DNA of 10,514 nt, from contig JBLHJX010000184.1 of assembly GCA_047619225.1 (NCBI GenBank), forward strand, positions 1 through 10,514, written 5' to 3'. Positions 1 to 5,663 of the stretch are shown here, in pieces; position 1 is the stretch's first letter; the number at the start of each line of letters is the position of its first letter. The translations under genes were made by a program, and so were the position numbers. This DNA is from JABIFK01 sp047619225. Its GTDB lineage: Bacteria > Latescibacterota > UBA2968. Under the pieces are notes generated by a model. It did not search any database. It saw nothing but the letters and a program-made list of their open reading frames with translations, and had not been told where the DNA came from.

Positions 1-163
1 AGATACGCAAATGGGCACATTTTTCGGCAACAAAACGCAAGGCTAGTTCATCATCGTTATGGGTAATCCCCAAGAAGATGAGCAGGCCTTTTTCTATGTG
101 ACCCATGATTTGGTCATCAACCCGAACCGTCGCTTTGCTGACGCGTTGTATGAGCGCGCGCAC
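1..163 (-). CDS. dtd: D-aminoacyl-tRNA deacylase, N-terminal part (cut by left window edge)
   Basis: Dtd hydrolyses D-amino acids wrongly attached to tRNA, a cytosolic translation quality-control step. The minus strand reads GTG then RALIQRVSKATVRVDDQIMG, followed by HIEKGLLIFLGITHNDDE and a stretch ending AEKCAHLRI. This matches the conserved first 54 residues of the family, whose usual form is MRALIQRVxxAxVxVdgxxvGxIgxGLLVLLGV. The catalytic SQFTL region and the Gly-cisPro motif lie beyond the edge. The GTG start at 163-161 is fixed by the family N-terminus and by a GGAGG five bases upstream. The gene lies downstream of lptD on the same strand with 158 bases between them and its own ribosome-binding site, so it may be co-transcribed. 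The plus-strand 61-codon frame across this stretch is only its shadow. Identification is from remembered family sequence and is strong. Confidence 0.93.
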   Translation of the reverse strand, partial: MRALIQRVSKATVRVDDQIMGHIEKGLLIFLGITHNDDELALRFVAEKCAHLRI

Positions 164-168
164 ACGAT

Positions 169-173
169 CCTCC
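169..173 (-). promoter_or_regulatory. Shine-Dalgarno site of dtd
   Basis: GGAGG on the minus strand lies five bases before the GTG at 163-161. It decides the start of dtd, which has no ATG at the conserved N-terminus. Confidence 0.85.
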
Positions 174-187
174 AAAATGAAGTAATG

Positions 188-203
188 CGCTTTAATTTAA
201 GCG
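188..203. repeat. Small inverted repeat upstream of dtd
   Basis: CGCTT and AAGCG form a 5-bp stem around a six-base AT loop, 25 bases upstream of the dtd start in the lptD-dtd gap. It has no T tract suited to termination and may be chance. The rest of the gap (204-321) holds only the octamer repeat next to lptD. Confidence 0.3.
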
Positions 204-300
204 ATTTAGGTGGGTTACGCAAGGTGAAACAAGTATATCGTTAAAAGCTCTCGCAGCTCAAATTTCCCGAGTAGGTACCGCACACATCACCATCTATCTG

Positions 301-318
301 GTGCGAAAGTGCGAAAGT
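301..318. repeat. Tandem octamer repeat just beyond the lptD stop
   Basis: GCGAAAGT occurs twice in direct tandem at 303-310 and 311-318, preceded by GT. The pattern continues imperfectly as GGG up to the lptD stop codon at 322-324. It is a period-8 array abutting a gene end, like the period-7 arrays elsewhere in this window. Confidence 0.7.
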
Positions 319-321
319 GGG

Positions 322-2616
322 TTAGATGCCAAAACCGCCCTTGCGGTGTTCAAATTTGATTTGGGGGATGTCTTTGATGTTGATTTTGAAGTAATAGCCT
401 TTGTTGAACCCGGTGGGATACCAAGACAGGCGGGCTTCCCAGCAGTGTAGATCGCGGTAAAGGGATACATTTTGGGCAACCAGACTGCGTGTGGGAATCA
501 GCTCGAGGTTGACAGAATAATCAAAGCGTAGGGTCGATGTGGGGTTGATCCCCAGATCGGCTTTGATCCAAGAGCGTTTGCTTGCAGGTGCTGTGAGTGA
601 AGGTTTTGAGTAATTGATATAGTGGGTGAGACCCAATCGCCAAGGTTGGGAAGTATTACCAACGTTGGTGTATGGGTCTCCCTCAATCCCAAAATTGGAT
701 TCTGTTGAAGATTGGATGTTGTTTTGTGAGGCAGATGTTGTTCCTTTGCGGCCATCAAACCGAAAGTTGGAGGTGATGGTGAAGGATTCTAAACGCGGTT
801 TGAAGTTGCCACTTGGGTCTTGAAGTTCGTGGCGCATGGTCAAACGCATGTCTATGCGTTGATTGGGTTTAATGGATGCAGTGGTACTCAAGTCTCGCCA
901 TTTTTGAAGGGTGTTGTCCAGGTCATAACCTGTGTTGACGTTTAAGGTAGCGAAAGTAAACCGACGTACGTCATCATTGTGTTCTGTTTTTATTTCTAAC
1001 GAGTTGTTTAAGCCAAAATTTAAACTGCGTCGAGGGTCTCCCCAATCACGTGTGCCCCCAAAACCAAATGTACCACCGACAAGTGTCGCATTTTGGTTGT
1101 AGTTGATAGAAATGCGGGGTTGTAAGCGGTGTCGGAAGCCTTTGATACGTCCTATGTTTGTTTGGAAAATACCGTATGCGCTGGTGCCCACGTTGATACT
1201 GGCGGTATAGGTTTCTCTTCGGGAGATTGAATCGGCGGCATCGCTGTGTATGAATTGTTCATTGATTGAAAGACGCGGTGTAAGGTCTAACCAACCCATG
1301 GGTTTGTGCTGGCTGTTGATGTTAAAAGCACTTTGTAAGGTTAAATCGCTTCTGTTAGCAATCGTATCTGGGTTTTGTATAAAATTATTGGTGAGATTGC
1401 TGTTGAAGTCGTATCGAATCGCGCGATACCAGGTCTGATTTTGTGTTTTTGACCGACCAAAGAGTGCGCGAGATCCTTGACGAAAGGACAGCCGCGGAAA
1501 ACCTTGGAATGCATTGGTTTTTTTTTCTAAGTCGCGATTATAAGTGAGGCTGCCATCGACACTACGACCTGATTCTGTCCACCGTTTATCTATAGAGAAA
1601 CTGGAACGAAGCTGTTTGTTGAGAAAGTTGTAGAGTTCGTCACTATTGCGTTCATTAAAGGTTGAACTGGTGGTAAATTGACCACTGCCGCGCATATTTG
1701 TTGTGGCATTGATGCGTTGTTGATGCTGGAGATTTAACCGCCAACTGTTGGTGCTGTTTGTGGGGCTTGTGGTGTGGTCATAATCGAGGTCTATGCTGCC
1801 TGAGAGGTGGTTTTTGACGGCGTAGACAAAACGCGATGCGATGAGAAACCCCCCTCGCTCTCTAAGAGTGGCTCTTAAGGTGGCATCCCAATAGTCGTTA
1901 GGTGCATAATAATACCCGACGTTTCTTACAAAAATGCCATCGCGGTCGTTGCTGCCAATGCTGGGGGTAAGCAAGCCCGATTGTCTGCCCTGTTTGGTTG
2001 GAAATACAAAAAACGGCAGCCAGAAGATGGGCACGGGGCCGATGCGAAAGGTGACCGAACGGCCTACTGCCTGATCGTTTTGGAGCACGCGCACGTTTTT
2101 GCATAAAAATTCGTAGTGGGCATGGTCTTTGTTACAGGTACTAATGGATAGGTCGATGGCGTTGAGCGATTGTGGGTGGCTGGCGAGCAAGATATTTGCA
2201 CCTTGATAGTATTTGCGCTGCTGGCTGGCACGTCCGTGTTTCACGCTGCCGCGTTCGGTTTCAAGGTCATATGTCATTTTTTCACCCGAAATGGTTTCTG
2301 TGGGGCGTTTAAACTGGGGCTGACCAATAGTAAGTGCACCTGTAGAGTCGGGTAGGGGTTCTGCTGTCATGTGACGTGTTTTGCGATTGTAGAGGATGTG
2401 ACCTGCAGTGAGGGTGATATCGCGGTAGTTTAATGTGGCATTGCCCATCAGGTTTATGCGTTCGTTTTTGAGGTCATATGTAATTTGGTCGGCATCAAAA
2501 GTGATGGAGTCTGTAGGGCTACTCACTGGTTTGGGCGTTTGTGCAAGCAGAGGGATAGGCAAAAAAAACATTAGGGCTATGCACCTCAGTGCTTGTTTTT
2601 TAATGGTTTTGTTCAT
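322..2616 (-). CDS. lptD: LPS-assembly protein LptD
   Basis: LptD is the outer-membrane barrel that inserts lipopolysaccharide into the outer leaflet. The 764-residue product is close to the roughly 780 residues of E. coli LptD. Residues 1-25 are a signal peptide with a basic start and a hydrophobic core ending LLA before Q26. An OstA/LptA-type jellyroll follows at about 37-185. The junction motif PVPIFWLPFFVFPTKQGRQS at about 194-213, then GLLTPSIG, is a hallmark of the family. The rest is a long beta-barrel rich in Thr, Asn and aromatic residues. C161 and C172 and a late Cys-Trp pair could form disulphides, as in other LptDs. The start at 2616 gives a clean signal peptide; an in-frame ATG at 2670 would put 18 residues before it and overlap the divergent kinase gene. 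Neither start has a good ribosome-binding site. dtd follows downstream. Confidence 0.93.
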   Translation of the reverse strand: MNKTIKKQALRCIALMFFLPIPLLAQTPKPVSSPTDSITFDADQITYDLKNERINLMGNATLNYRDITLTAGHILYNRKTRHMTAEPLPDSTGALTIGQPQFKRPTETISGEKMTYDLETERGSVKHGRASQQRKYYQGANILLASHPQSLNAIDLSISTCNKDHAHYEFLCKNVRVLQNDQAVGRSVTFRIGPVPIFWLPFFVFPTKQGRQSGLLTPSIGSNDRDGIFVRNVGYYYAPNDYWDATLRATLRERGGFLIASRFVYAVKNHLSGSIDLDYDHTTSPTNSTNSWRLNLQHQQRINATTNMRGSGQFTTSSTFNERNSDELYNFLNKQLRSSFSIDKRWTESGRSVDGSLTYNRDLEKKTNAFQGFPRLSFRQGSRALFGRSKTQNQTWYRAIRYDFNSNLTNNFIQNPDTIANRSDLTLQSAFNINSQHKPMGWLDLTPRLSINEQFIHSDAADSISRRETYTASINVGTSAYGIFQTNIGRIKGFRHRLQPRISINYNQNATLVGGTFGFGGTRDWGDPRRSLNFGLNNSLEIKTEHNDDVRRFTFATLNVNTGYDLDNTLQKWRDLSTTASIKPNQRIDMRLTMRHELQDPSGNFKPRLESFTITSNFRFDGRKGTTSASQNNIQSSTESNFGIEGDPYTNVGNTSQPWRLGLTHYINYSKPSLTAPASKRSWIKADLGINPTSTLRFDYSVNLELIPTRSLVAQNVSLYRDLHCWEARLSWYPTGFNKGYYFKINIKDIPQIKFEHRKGGFGI

Positions 2617-2653
2617 AGTTTTAGGGCGTTCGCTGACTTGGAGATTGCATTTT

Positions 2654-4096
2654 ATGAACCCTAATGACATACAAATTGCTCTGCTTGAAGGGCTGCCATC
2701 GGAAGACAGAACATTGTTTTTTGATTTGGCACGACCTCGGTCTTTTGAAGATCTTCAGGCGATTGTGACCGAAGGTGAAGCCGGTGATGCGATGTATGTG
2801 ATCGTATCGGGCACGGTTCGGGTTGAAAAAGCCACGCTTGACCAACAGCAAGAGGTGTTGACGTCTTTGGGCGAAGGCGAGTGCTTTGGCGAATTGGCTT
2901 TGGTAGACAGCGGACCCCGCAGTGCAACCGTGCGTGCATTAGGGGCAACTGAGGTCCTTGAATTTTTGCAAAGCGATCTCAACACTTTTTTTGATGCGCA
3001 CCCCAATTTGCACCGTCGGATCTTGCAAAATGTAGCCAAAATCACGGCACAGCGCGTGAGGCGGTTAGACGAAACGCTGGTGCAAAGTTTGTACGACAGC
3101 ATTTTGTGGCTCGACAGCCGTTTTGCCATACATGGATGGAATAAGTTAACGGAGCGCCGTACAATCTTTGATGATGCGGCTACAGATGATTTGTTAGAGC
3201 GTGATTTGTTTGAAGCAGCACCGCAATTGGGTGGCGGTGTGCGTCAAACGGTGATGCAAGTGATTGCCTCTGGTGATATGGCGACGATGGGGCTGGAATA
3301 TAAAGATGCAAAACATGCCATGGCTTATTTTGAAATTACGATTGCGCCCCATCTCGATGGTGCTGCTTTGGGTTTTCGCGATATTACGGATAGTAAGATA
3401 TTAGAGTCGCGCCTCATTCAGGCTGAAAAGTTGGCGATGGCCGGGCAAATGTCGGCTGAGATCGGGCATGAACTCAAGAATTATCTTACGGTATTAATGG
3501 GGCATGCCGAGTTGCTGCAGATGAACTCCAAGCTAAAAGGGGATGAGCGCATCGAGCGCAGTTTAGGTGCCATTGCCGATCAATTGTCTAAAATGGAACA
3601 GTTTGCATCGGGGTTGATGGATTTGGGCATGTTGCGTTCTAAAACGGAAGCCGCTCACATTAACTTGCTCATTGAAAAGTTAATTTCCTTTATTCAAGGT
3701 CAAAGTCGTTTCCATAAGGTCGGATTTGAACGCGATTTGGGCACTGATTTGCCATTGTTAGATATCGACCCTGGGCAAATCCAGCAGGTATTAATCAATT
3801 TATATGCCAACGCTGCCGATGCCATGGGCGAAGGGCATATTGAAACAACCACTCGGTTTAACCCCGCAGATAACCGGGTGTCGGTCGTGGTGACCGATCA
3901 TGGCCCCGGAATGCCCGAAGATGTTGTGATGCGCATTTTTGATTCGGGTTTTACCACCAAAGATACAGGGCATGGATTTGGTTTGGCCATTTGTGGCCGT
4001 ATCATTGAAAACCACGGTGGTACTGTGGATGTGGTTAGTGATGTGGGTGTTGGTACGACATTTACTTTGACATTTCCTATTAAGGACAATGGATAA
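2654..4096 (+). CDS. Soluble histidine kinase with N-terminal cyclic-nucleotide-binding domain
   Basis: This 480-residue sensor kinase has no signal peptide or membrane span, so it should act in the cytosol. Residues 15-130 form a CRP-type cyclic-nucleotide-binding domain, with FGELALVDSGPRSATV holding the phosphate-binding Glu80 and Arg89. Residues about 145-245 look like a divergent PAS domain ending in FRDITDSK. The H box is GHELKNYL with His272. The N box (INLYANAADAM), the G1 box (DHGPGMP, 415-421), the F box (FDSGFTTK) and the G2 box (GHGFGLAIC) are all intact, so kinase activity is expected. No response regulator is in the window, so its partner is unknown. The start at 2654 gives a normal domain edge; GGAG lies ten bases upstream, a rather long spacer. 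Reading upstream from there enters lptD antisense sequence. A heptamer repeat supplies the last codons and the stop. Confidence 0.92.
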   Translation: MNPNDIQIALLEGLPSEDRTLFFDLARPRSFEDLQAIVTEGEAGDAMYVIVSGTVRVEKATLDQQQEVLTSLGEGECFGELALVDSGPRSATVRALGATEVLEFLQSDLNTFFDAHPNLHRRILQNVAKITAQRVRRLDETLVQSLYDSILWLDSRFAIHGWNKLTERRTIFDDAATDDLLERDLFEAAPQLGGGVRQTVMQVIASGDMATMGLEYKDAKHAMAYFEITIAPHLDGAALGFRDITDSKILESRLIQAEKLAMAGQMSAEIGHELKNYLTVLMGHAELLQMNSKLKGDERIERSLGAIADQLSKMEQFASGLMDLGMLRSKTEAAHINLLIEKLISFIQGQSRFHKVGFERDLGTDLPLLDIDPGQIQQVLINLYANAADAMGEGHIETTTRFNPADNRVSVVVTDHGPGMPEDVVMRIFDSGFTTKDTGHGFGLAICGRIIENHGGTVDVVSDVGVGTTFTLTFPIKDNG

Positions 4097-4102
4097 TGAA
4101 AA
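4082..4102. repeat. Heptamer repeat at the 3' end of the kinase gene
   Basis: Period-7 units AAGGACA, ATGGATA and ATGAAAA run consecutively. The first two encode the last residues (KDNG) and supply most of the TAA stop. It closely resembles the array at 5505-5532. Confidence 0.65.
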
Positions 4103-4184
4103 GTACGGCGGATATTACCACTTTGAGGTTTGCCAACGTTTATCGTAGGACGTGGGTTGGGAAAAGTCAATAAAATGAGTTAGG

Positions 4185-4207
4185 CGAGCGGAAAAAAATT
4201 CCGCTCG
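4185..4207. repeat. Perfect 9-bp hairpin after the kinase gene
   Basis: CGAGCGGAA and TTCCGCTCG pair perfectly around a five-A loop, 89 bases after the kinase stop. No T tract follows on either strand, so it is not a standard terminator. It may stabilise the 3' end of the message. A true terminator follows 20 bases later. Confidence 0.7.
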
Positions 4208-4227
4208 AAAATAGAATTTTGCTGTTT

Positions 4228-4263
4228 AAACGGTTATGCCAAAAGGCATAGCCGTTTTTTATT
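4228..4263 (+). terminator. Intrinsic terminator of the kinase transcript
   Basis: A 13-bp stem (AAACGGTTATGCC against GGCATAGCCGTTT, one G-U pair) closes an AAAA tetraloop and continues into a T-rich tail. It covers the in-frame ATG at 4236, which argues against that codon as the start of the next gene. Confidence 0.9.
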
Positions 4264-4311
4264 GTTTGTTTTTAAAGGTGTTATGGTTGTGTGGGTGTGG
4301 TGGCACGGACG

Positions 4312-4346
4312 TTGCGATAGGGGAAGGCGACACATTCACATCGCAA
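4312..4346. repeat. Seven-base inverted repeat upstream of the small-gene unit
   Basis: TTGCGAT (4312-4318) and ATCGCAA (4340-4346) are exact inverted copies separated by 21 bases. They end 18 bases before the start of the small membrane protein. They could be an operator or a leader hairpin for this unit. No convincing promoter is visible nearby. Confidence 0.4.
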
Positions 4347-4354
4347 TATGAAAA

Positions 4355-4359
4355 GGTGG
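4355..4359 (+). promoter_or_regulatory. Ribosome-binding site deciding the start of the small membrane protein
   Basis: GGTGG, within AAAAGGTGG, lies five bases before the ATG at 4365. It supports that start over the ATG buried in the terminator at 4236. Confidence 0.55.
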
Positions 4360-4364
4360 TTTTT

Positions 4365-4478
4365 ATGGAGCTGAGTACGCCGTTATTGATGATTGGCATC
4401 ATTTGTGGCATGGCATTTTTGGTGTTTGTGAGCCTTGCCATTTTGGATGAGTTGGAAGAATTGAGGATTAATCGTTAA
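4365..4478 (+). CDS. Small single-span membrane protein, unrecognised
   Basis: The 37-residue product is MELST, then a hydrophobic helix at about 6-27, then an acidic-to-basic tail ending DELEELRINR. It is probably an inner-membrane protein with the short tail in the cytosol. I do not recognise it. The same frame is open back to 4236, but that start lies inside a strong terminator and the extension shows no secretion signal, so 4365 is preferred; it has GGTGG five bases upstream. The next gene starts 14 bases downstream, and the pair is bounded by a terminator on each side, which suggests one small transcript. It could be a regulator or accessory subunit of a membrane complex, but nothing here shows which. 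A chance frame remains possible, because a short hydrophobic frame arises easily in a T/G-rich strand. Confidence 0.5.
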   Translation: MELSTPLLMIGIICGMAFLVFVSLAILDELEELRINR

Positions 4479-4492
4479 AGGGACTTTGAAAT

Positions 4493-4726
4493 ATGCCGAT
4501 AATTCAAAATACAATGCAACAACAATCCCAACAGGAGAATCATCCGGTGAGCACACAAGATCGAGAATTGGCCGTTTTATATTGGAAGCTCCAAAAGAGA
4601 GTCCATACTGACCCAAAGGTTCGGGGATATTTGCACGAGCTGGCTCGACAATTGAAAAAACGGCAGATTCGCCCCACCGCTTTAAACGATGTGGGCTTGG
4701 AAATGGCCTTGGATAATCAGATTTAA
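4493..4726 (+). CDS. Small charged helical protein, unrecognised
   Basis: The 77-residue product has a polar Gln-rich N-terminus followed by STQDRELAVLYWKLQKRV, a Lys/Arg-rich middle (HELARQLKKRQIRPT) and LNDVGLEMALDNQI. It has no membrane span and looks mostly helical, but I do not recognise a family. Two starts compete. ATG at 4493 has AAAGGGA nine bases upstream. GTG at 4547 has a better AGGAG nine bases upstream and would give a 59-residue protein starting at the charged helix and omitting the Gln-rich stretch. It is the second gene of the small unit and is closed by the terminator at 4751-4792. The basic surface might bind nucleic acid or the acidic tail of its neighbour; this is speculation. 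Its reality rests on start signals, position and protein-like composition. Confidence 0.58.
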   Translation: MPIIQNTMQQQSQQENHPVSTQDRELAVLYWKLQKRVHTDPKVRGYLHELARQLKKRQIRPTALNDVGLEMALDNQI

Positions 4727-4750
4727 ATATATATACTTTATGAATTTAAT

Positions 4751-4792
4751 AAAGGCGTCGATCATTAATTTGGTCGACGCCTTTTGTTTTTT
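4751..4792 (+). terminator. Intrinsic terminator of the small-gene unit
   Basis: An 11-bp perfect stem (AAAGGCGTCGA against TCGACGCCTTT) with a 12-base loop is followed by TGTTTTTT. It begins 24 bases after the second small gene. Confidence 0.92.
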
Positions 4793-4808
4793 AAGCCATG
4801 ATTTTTTC

Positions 4809-4837
4809 TTGCGATGTGGGGCACAAACGCTTACTTT
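4809..4837 (+). promoter_or_regulatory. Possible promoter of the tRNA-Leu gene
   Basis: TTGCGA (4809-4814) and TACTTT (4832-4837) are 17 bases apart and would start transcription about 13 bases before the tRNA. The -10 match is weak, so this is a position-based guess. Confidence 0.3.
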
Positions 4838-4856
4838 TATGGCCTGTTGTAAGGGT

Positions 4857-4944
4857 GCGGACGTGGTGGAATTGGTAGACACGCTAGATTTAGGATCTAG
4901 TGGGCTAAACGCTTGTGGGGGTTCGAGTCCCCCCGTCCGCACCA
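4857..4944 (+). tRNA. tRNA-Leu (anticodon UAG)
   Basis: A complete 88-base class II tRNA that reads the leucine codon CUA and other CUN codons by wobble. The acceptor arms GCGGACG and CGTCCGC pair over seven bases, followed by discriminator A and an encoded CCA. The D arm holds GGTGGAATTGGTAGAC. The anticodon stem CTAGA/TCTAG closes the loop TTTAGGA with anticodon TAG. A short variable arm and a T arm (GGGGG-TTCGAGT-CCCCC) follow. It lies alone between two terminators. Confidence 0.98.
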
Positions 4945-4966
4945 AATTGCAACAGGTGAGGTAGGT

Positions 4967-4991
4967 TGGTTCCCGAAGGGAGCCATTTTTT
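4967..4991 (+). terminator. Intrinsic terminator after tRNA-Leu
   Basis: TGGTTCCC and GGGAGCCA form an 8-bp stem with one G-U pair and a GAA loop, followed by TTTTTT. The T tract overlaps the stop codon (4990-4992) of the converging cyclic-nucleotide-binding gene on the other strand. Confidence 0.85.
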
Positions 4992-5499
4992 ATGTTGCGG
5001 GTTCGTCATCTAAGATGTCTTCGGGGTTTGCCCCTTGATCGGAGATGAGAATTTGTAGGTGGGCGATTTCTTTGTTGGCTGCACGCAGGCGCTCAGATAG
5101 GGTGTTGATGAGATTGCGCGAGATAATAATCTCGATGTCGGGATTACGTCGCATAAACACGTTGAGTTTGGCTTTGCTTAAAACGAGCAAAGAGGATGCT
5201 TCGCTGGCCATCACGTTTGCTGAGCGGGGTTCACCTGTAAAGATGCCCATTTCACCTACAGGGGCAATGGGCTTGATTGTGGCAATTTGAACGTCTTGTG
5301 CTGTACGGATTGAAAGTTCTCCTGACAGCAATATAAACATTTCATTACTGGGTTCTCCATAACCACATAATTGTTCTCGTCTTTGAAGCGCGCGGCGTTC
5401 ACACACTTTGATCATGGCCAATGCTTGATCTGTTTTCAGGCCTTGAAAAAGTGGAATGCGCTTGACGACTTGGATAAATTGTGAGAGTGCAGCGTTCAT
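4990..5499 (-). CDS. Stand-alone cyclic-nucleotide-binding domain protein
   Basis: The 169-residue product is one CRP-type cyclic-nucleotide-binding domain (about 10-125) with a helical tail. The binding cassette reads VGEMGIFTGEPRSANV, with Glu83 and Arg92 in the places that contact the cyclic phosphate in CRP. Unlike CRP/FNR regulators (about 200-240 residues) it has no helix-turn-helix. It ends in a likely coiled coil (SERLRAANKEIAHLQILISD) and an acidic stretch, so it may be a signalling adaptor acting through protein contacts. The start at 5499 matches the domain edge. An in-frame ATG at 5565 would add 22 residues, including SLSTVHYPLP, which is just the translated heptamer repeat at 5505-5532. 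Neither start has a clear ribosome-binding site. It is transcribed towards tRNA-Leu and away from lysA. Its ligand is not evident from sequence. Confidence 0.85.
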   Translation of the reverse strand: MNAALSQFIQVVKRIPLFQGLKTDQALAMIKVCERRALQRREQLCGYGEPSNEMFILLSGELSIRTAQDVQIATIKPIAPVGEMGIFTGEPRSANVMASEASSLLVLSKAKLNVFMRRNPDIEIIISRNLINTLSERLRAANKEIAHLQILISDQGANPEDILDDEPAT

Positions 5500-5504
5500 A
5501 GGCA

Positions 5505-5532
5505 GTGGATAATGGACTGTGGACAATGAAAA
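5505..5532. repeat. Heptamer repeat at the 5' edge of the cyclic-nucleotide protein gene
   Basis: Three units fit RTGGAYW exactly (GTGGATA, ATGGACT, GTGGACA), followed by ATGAAAA. The array occupies the place where the ribosome-binding site of the minus-strand gene would be. It shares its GGAC-to-ATGAAAA portion with the array at 4082-4102, differing at 3 of 19 positions. Confidence 0.75.
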
Positions 5533-5571
5533 ACTTAGATACGTTATCTTGTGGATGATGTCCATAATGGG

Positions 5572-5598
5572 TTGAAAGTTAACCTATTGAATTATTAT
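5572..5598 (+). promoter_or_regulatory. Possible promoter of the lysA-glpD operon
   Basis: TTGAAA (5572-5577) and TATTAT (5593-5598) each match the sigma-70 consensus at five of six positions, but the 15-base spacer is short. A second reading is TTGAAT (5587) with TTTAAT (5612) at an over-long 19-base spacer. Confidence 0.35.
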
Positions 5599-5652
5599 GA
5601 AGATCATAGTCTTTAATATTCCCTTTCTGTTTTCAGATGTCAAGTAAAGATC

Positions 5653-5658
5653 AAGAGG
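5653..5658 (+). promoter_or_regulatory. Ribosome-binding site deciding the lysA start
   Basis: AAGAGG lies five bases before the ATG at 5664. The upstream in-frame ATG at 5637 follows a pyrimidine-rich stretch with no such site. Confidence 0.7.
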
Positions 5659-5663
5659 TGGAG

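Noticed and set aside
59..244. Plus-strand 61-codon open frame
   Set aside because: It is the antisense shadow of dtd, whose conserved N-terminus is read on the minus strand with a proper ribosome-binding site.
301..318. Start of a CRISPR array
   Set aside because: The unit is eight bases, directly tandem, with no spacers and only two copies.
2435..2653. N-terminal extension of the kinase gene back to the ATG at 2435
   Set aside because: These 73 codons are antisense to the lptD signal peptide and jellyroll; the cyclic-nucleotide domain begins normally after the ATG at 2654.
4348..4374. Eight-codon Trp-containing frame (MKRWFLWS) overlapping the small membrane protein start
   Set aside because: It has no ribosome-binding site of its own and no paired attenuator hairpin, so a leader-peptide role is unsupported.
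4682..4964. Open frames on both strands across the tRNA-Leu gene
   Set aside because: They are translations of the tRNA. The minus-strand frame with VRTGGLEPPQAFSPLDP is the familiar spurious protein produced by reading tRNA-Leu backwards.
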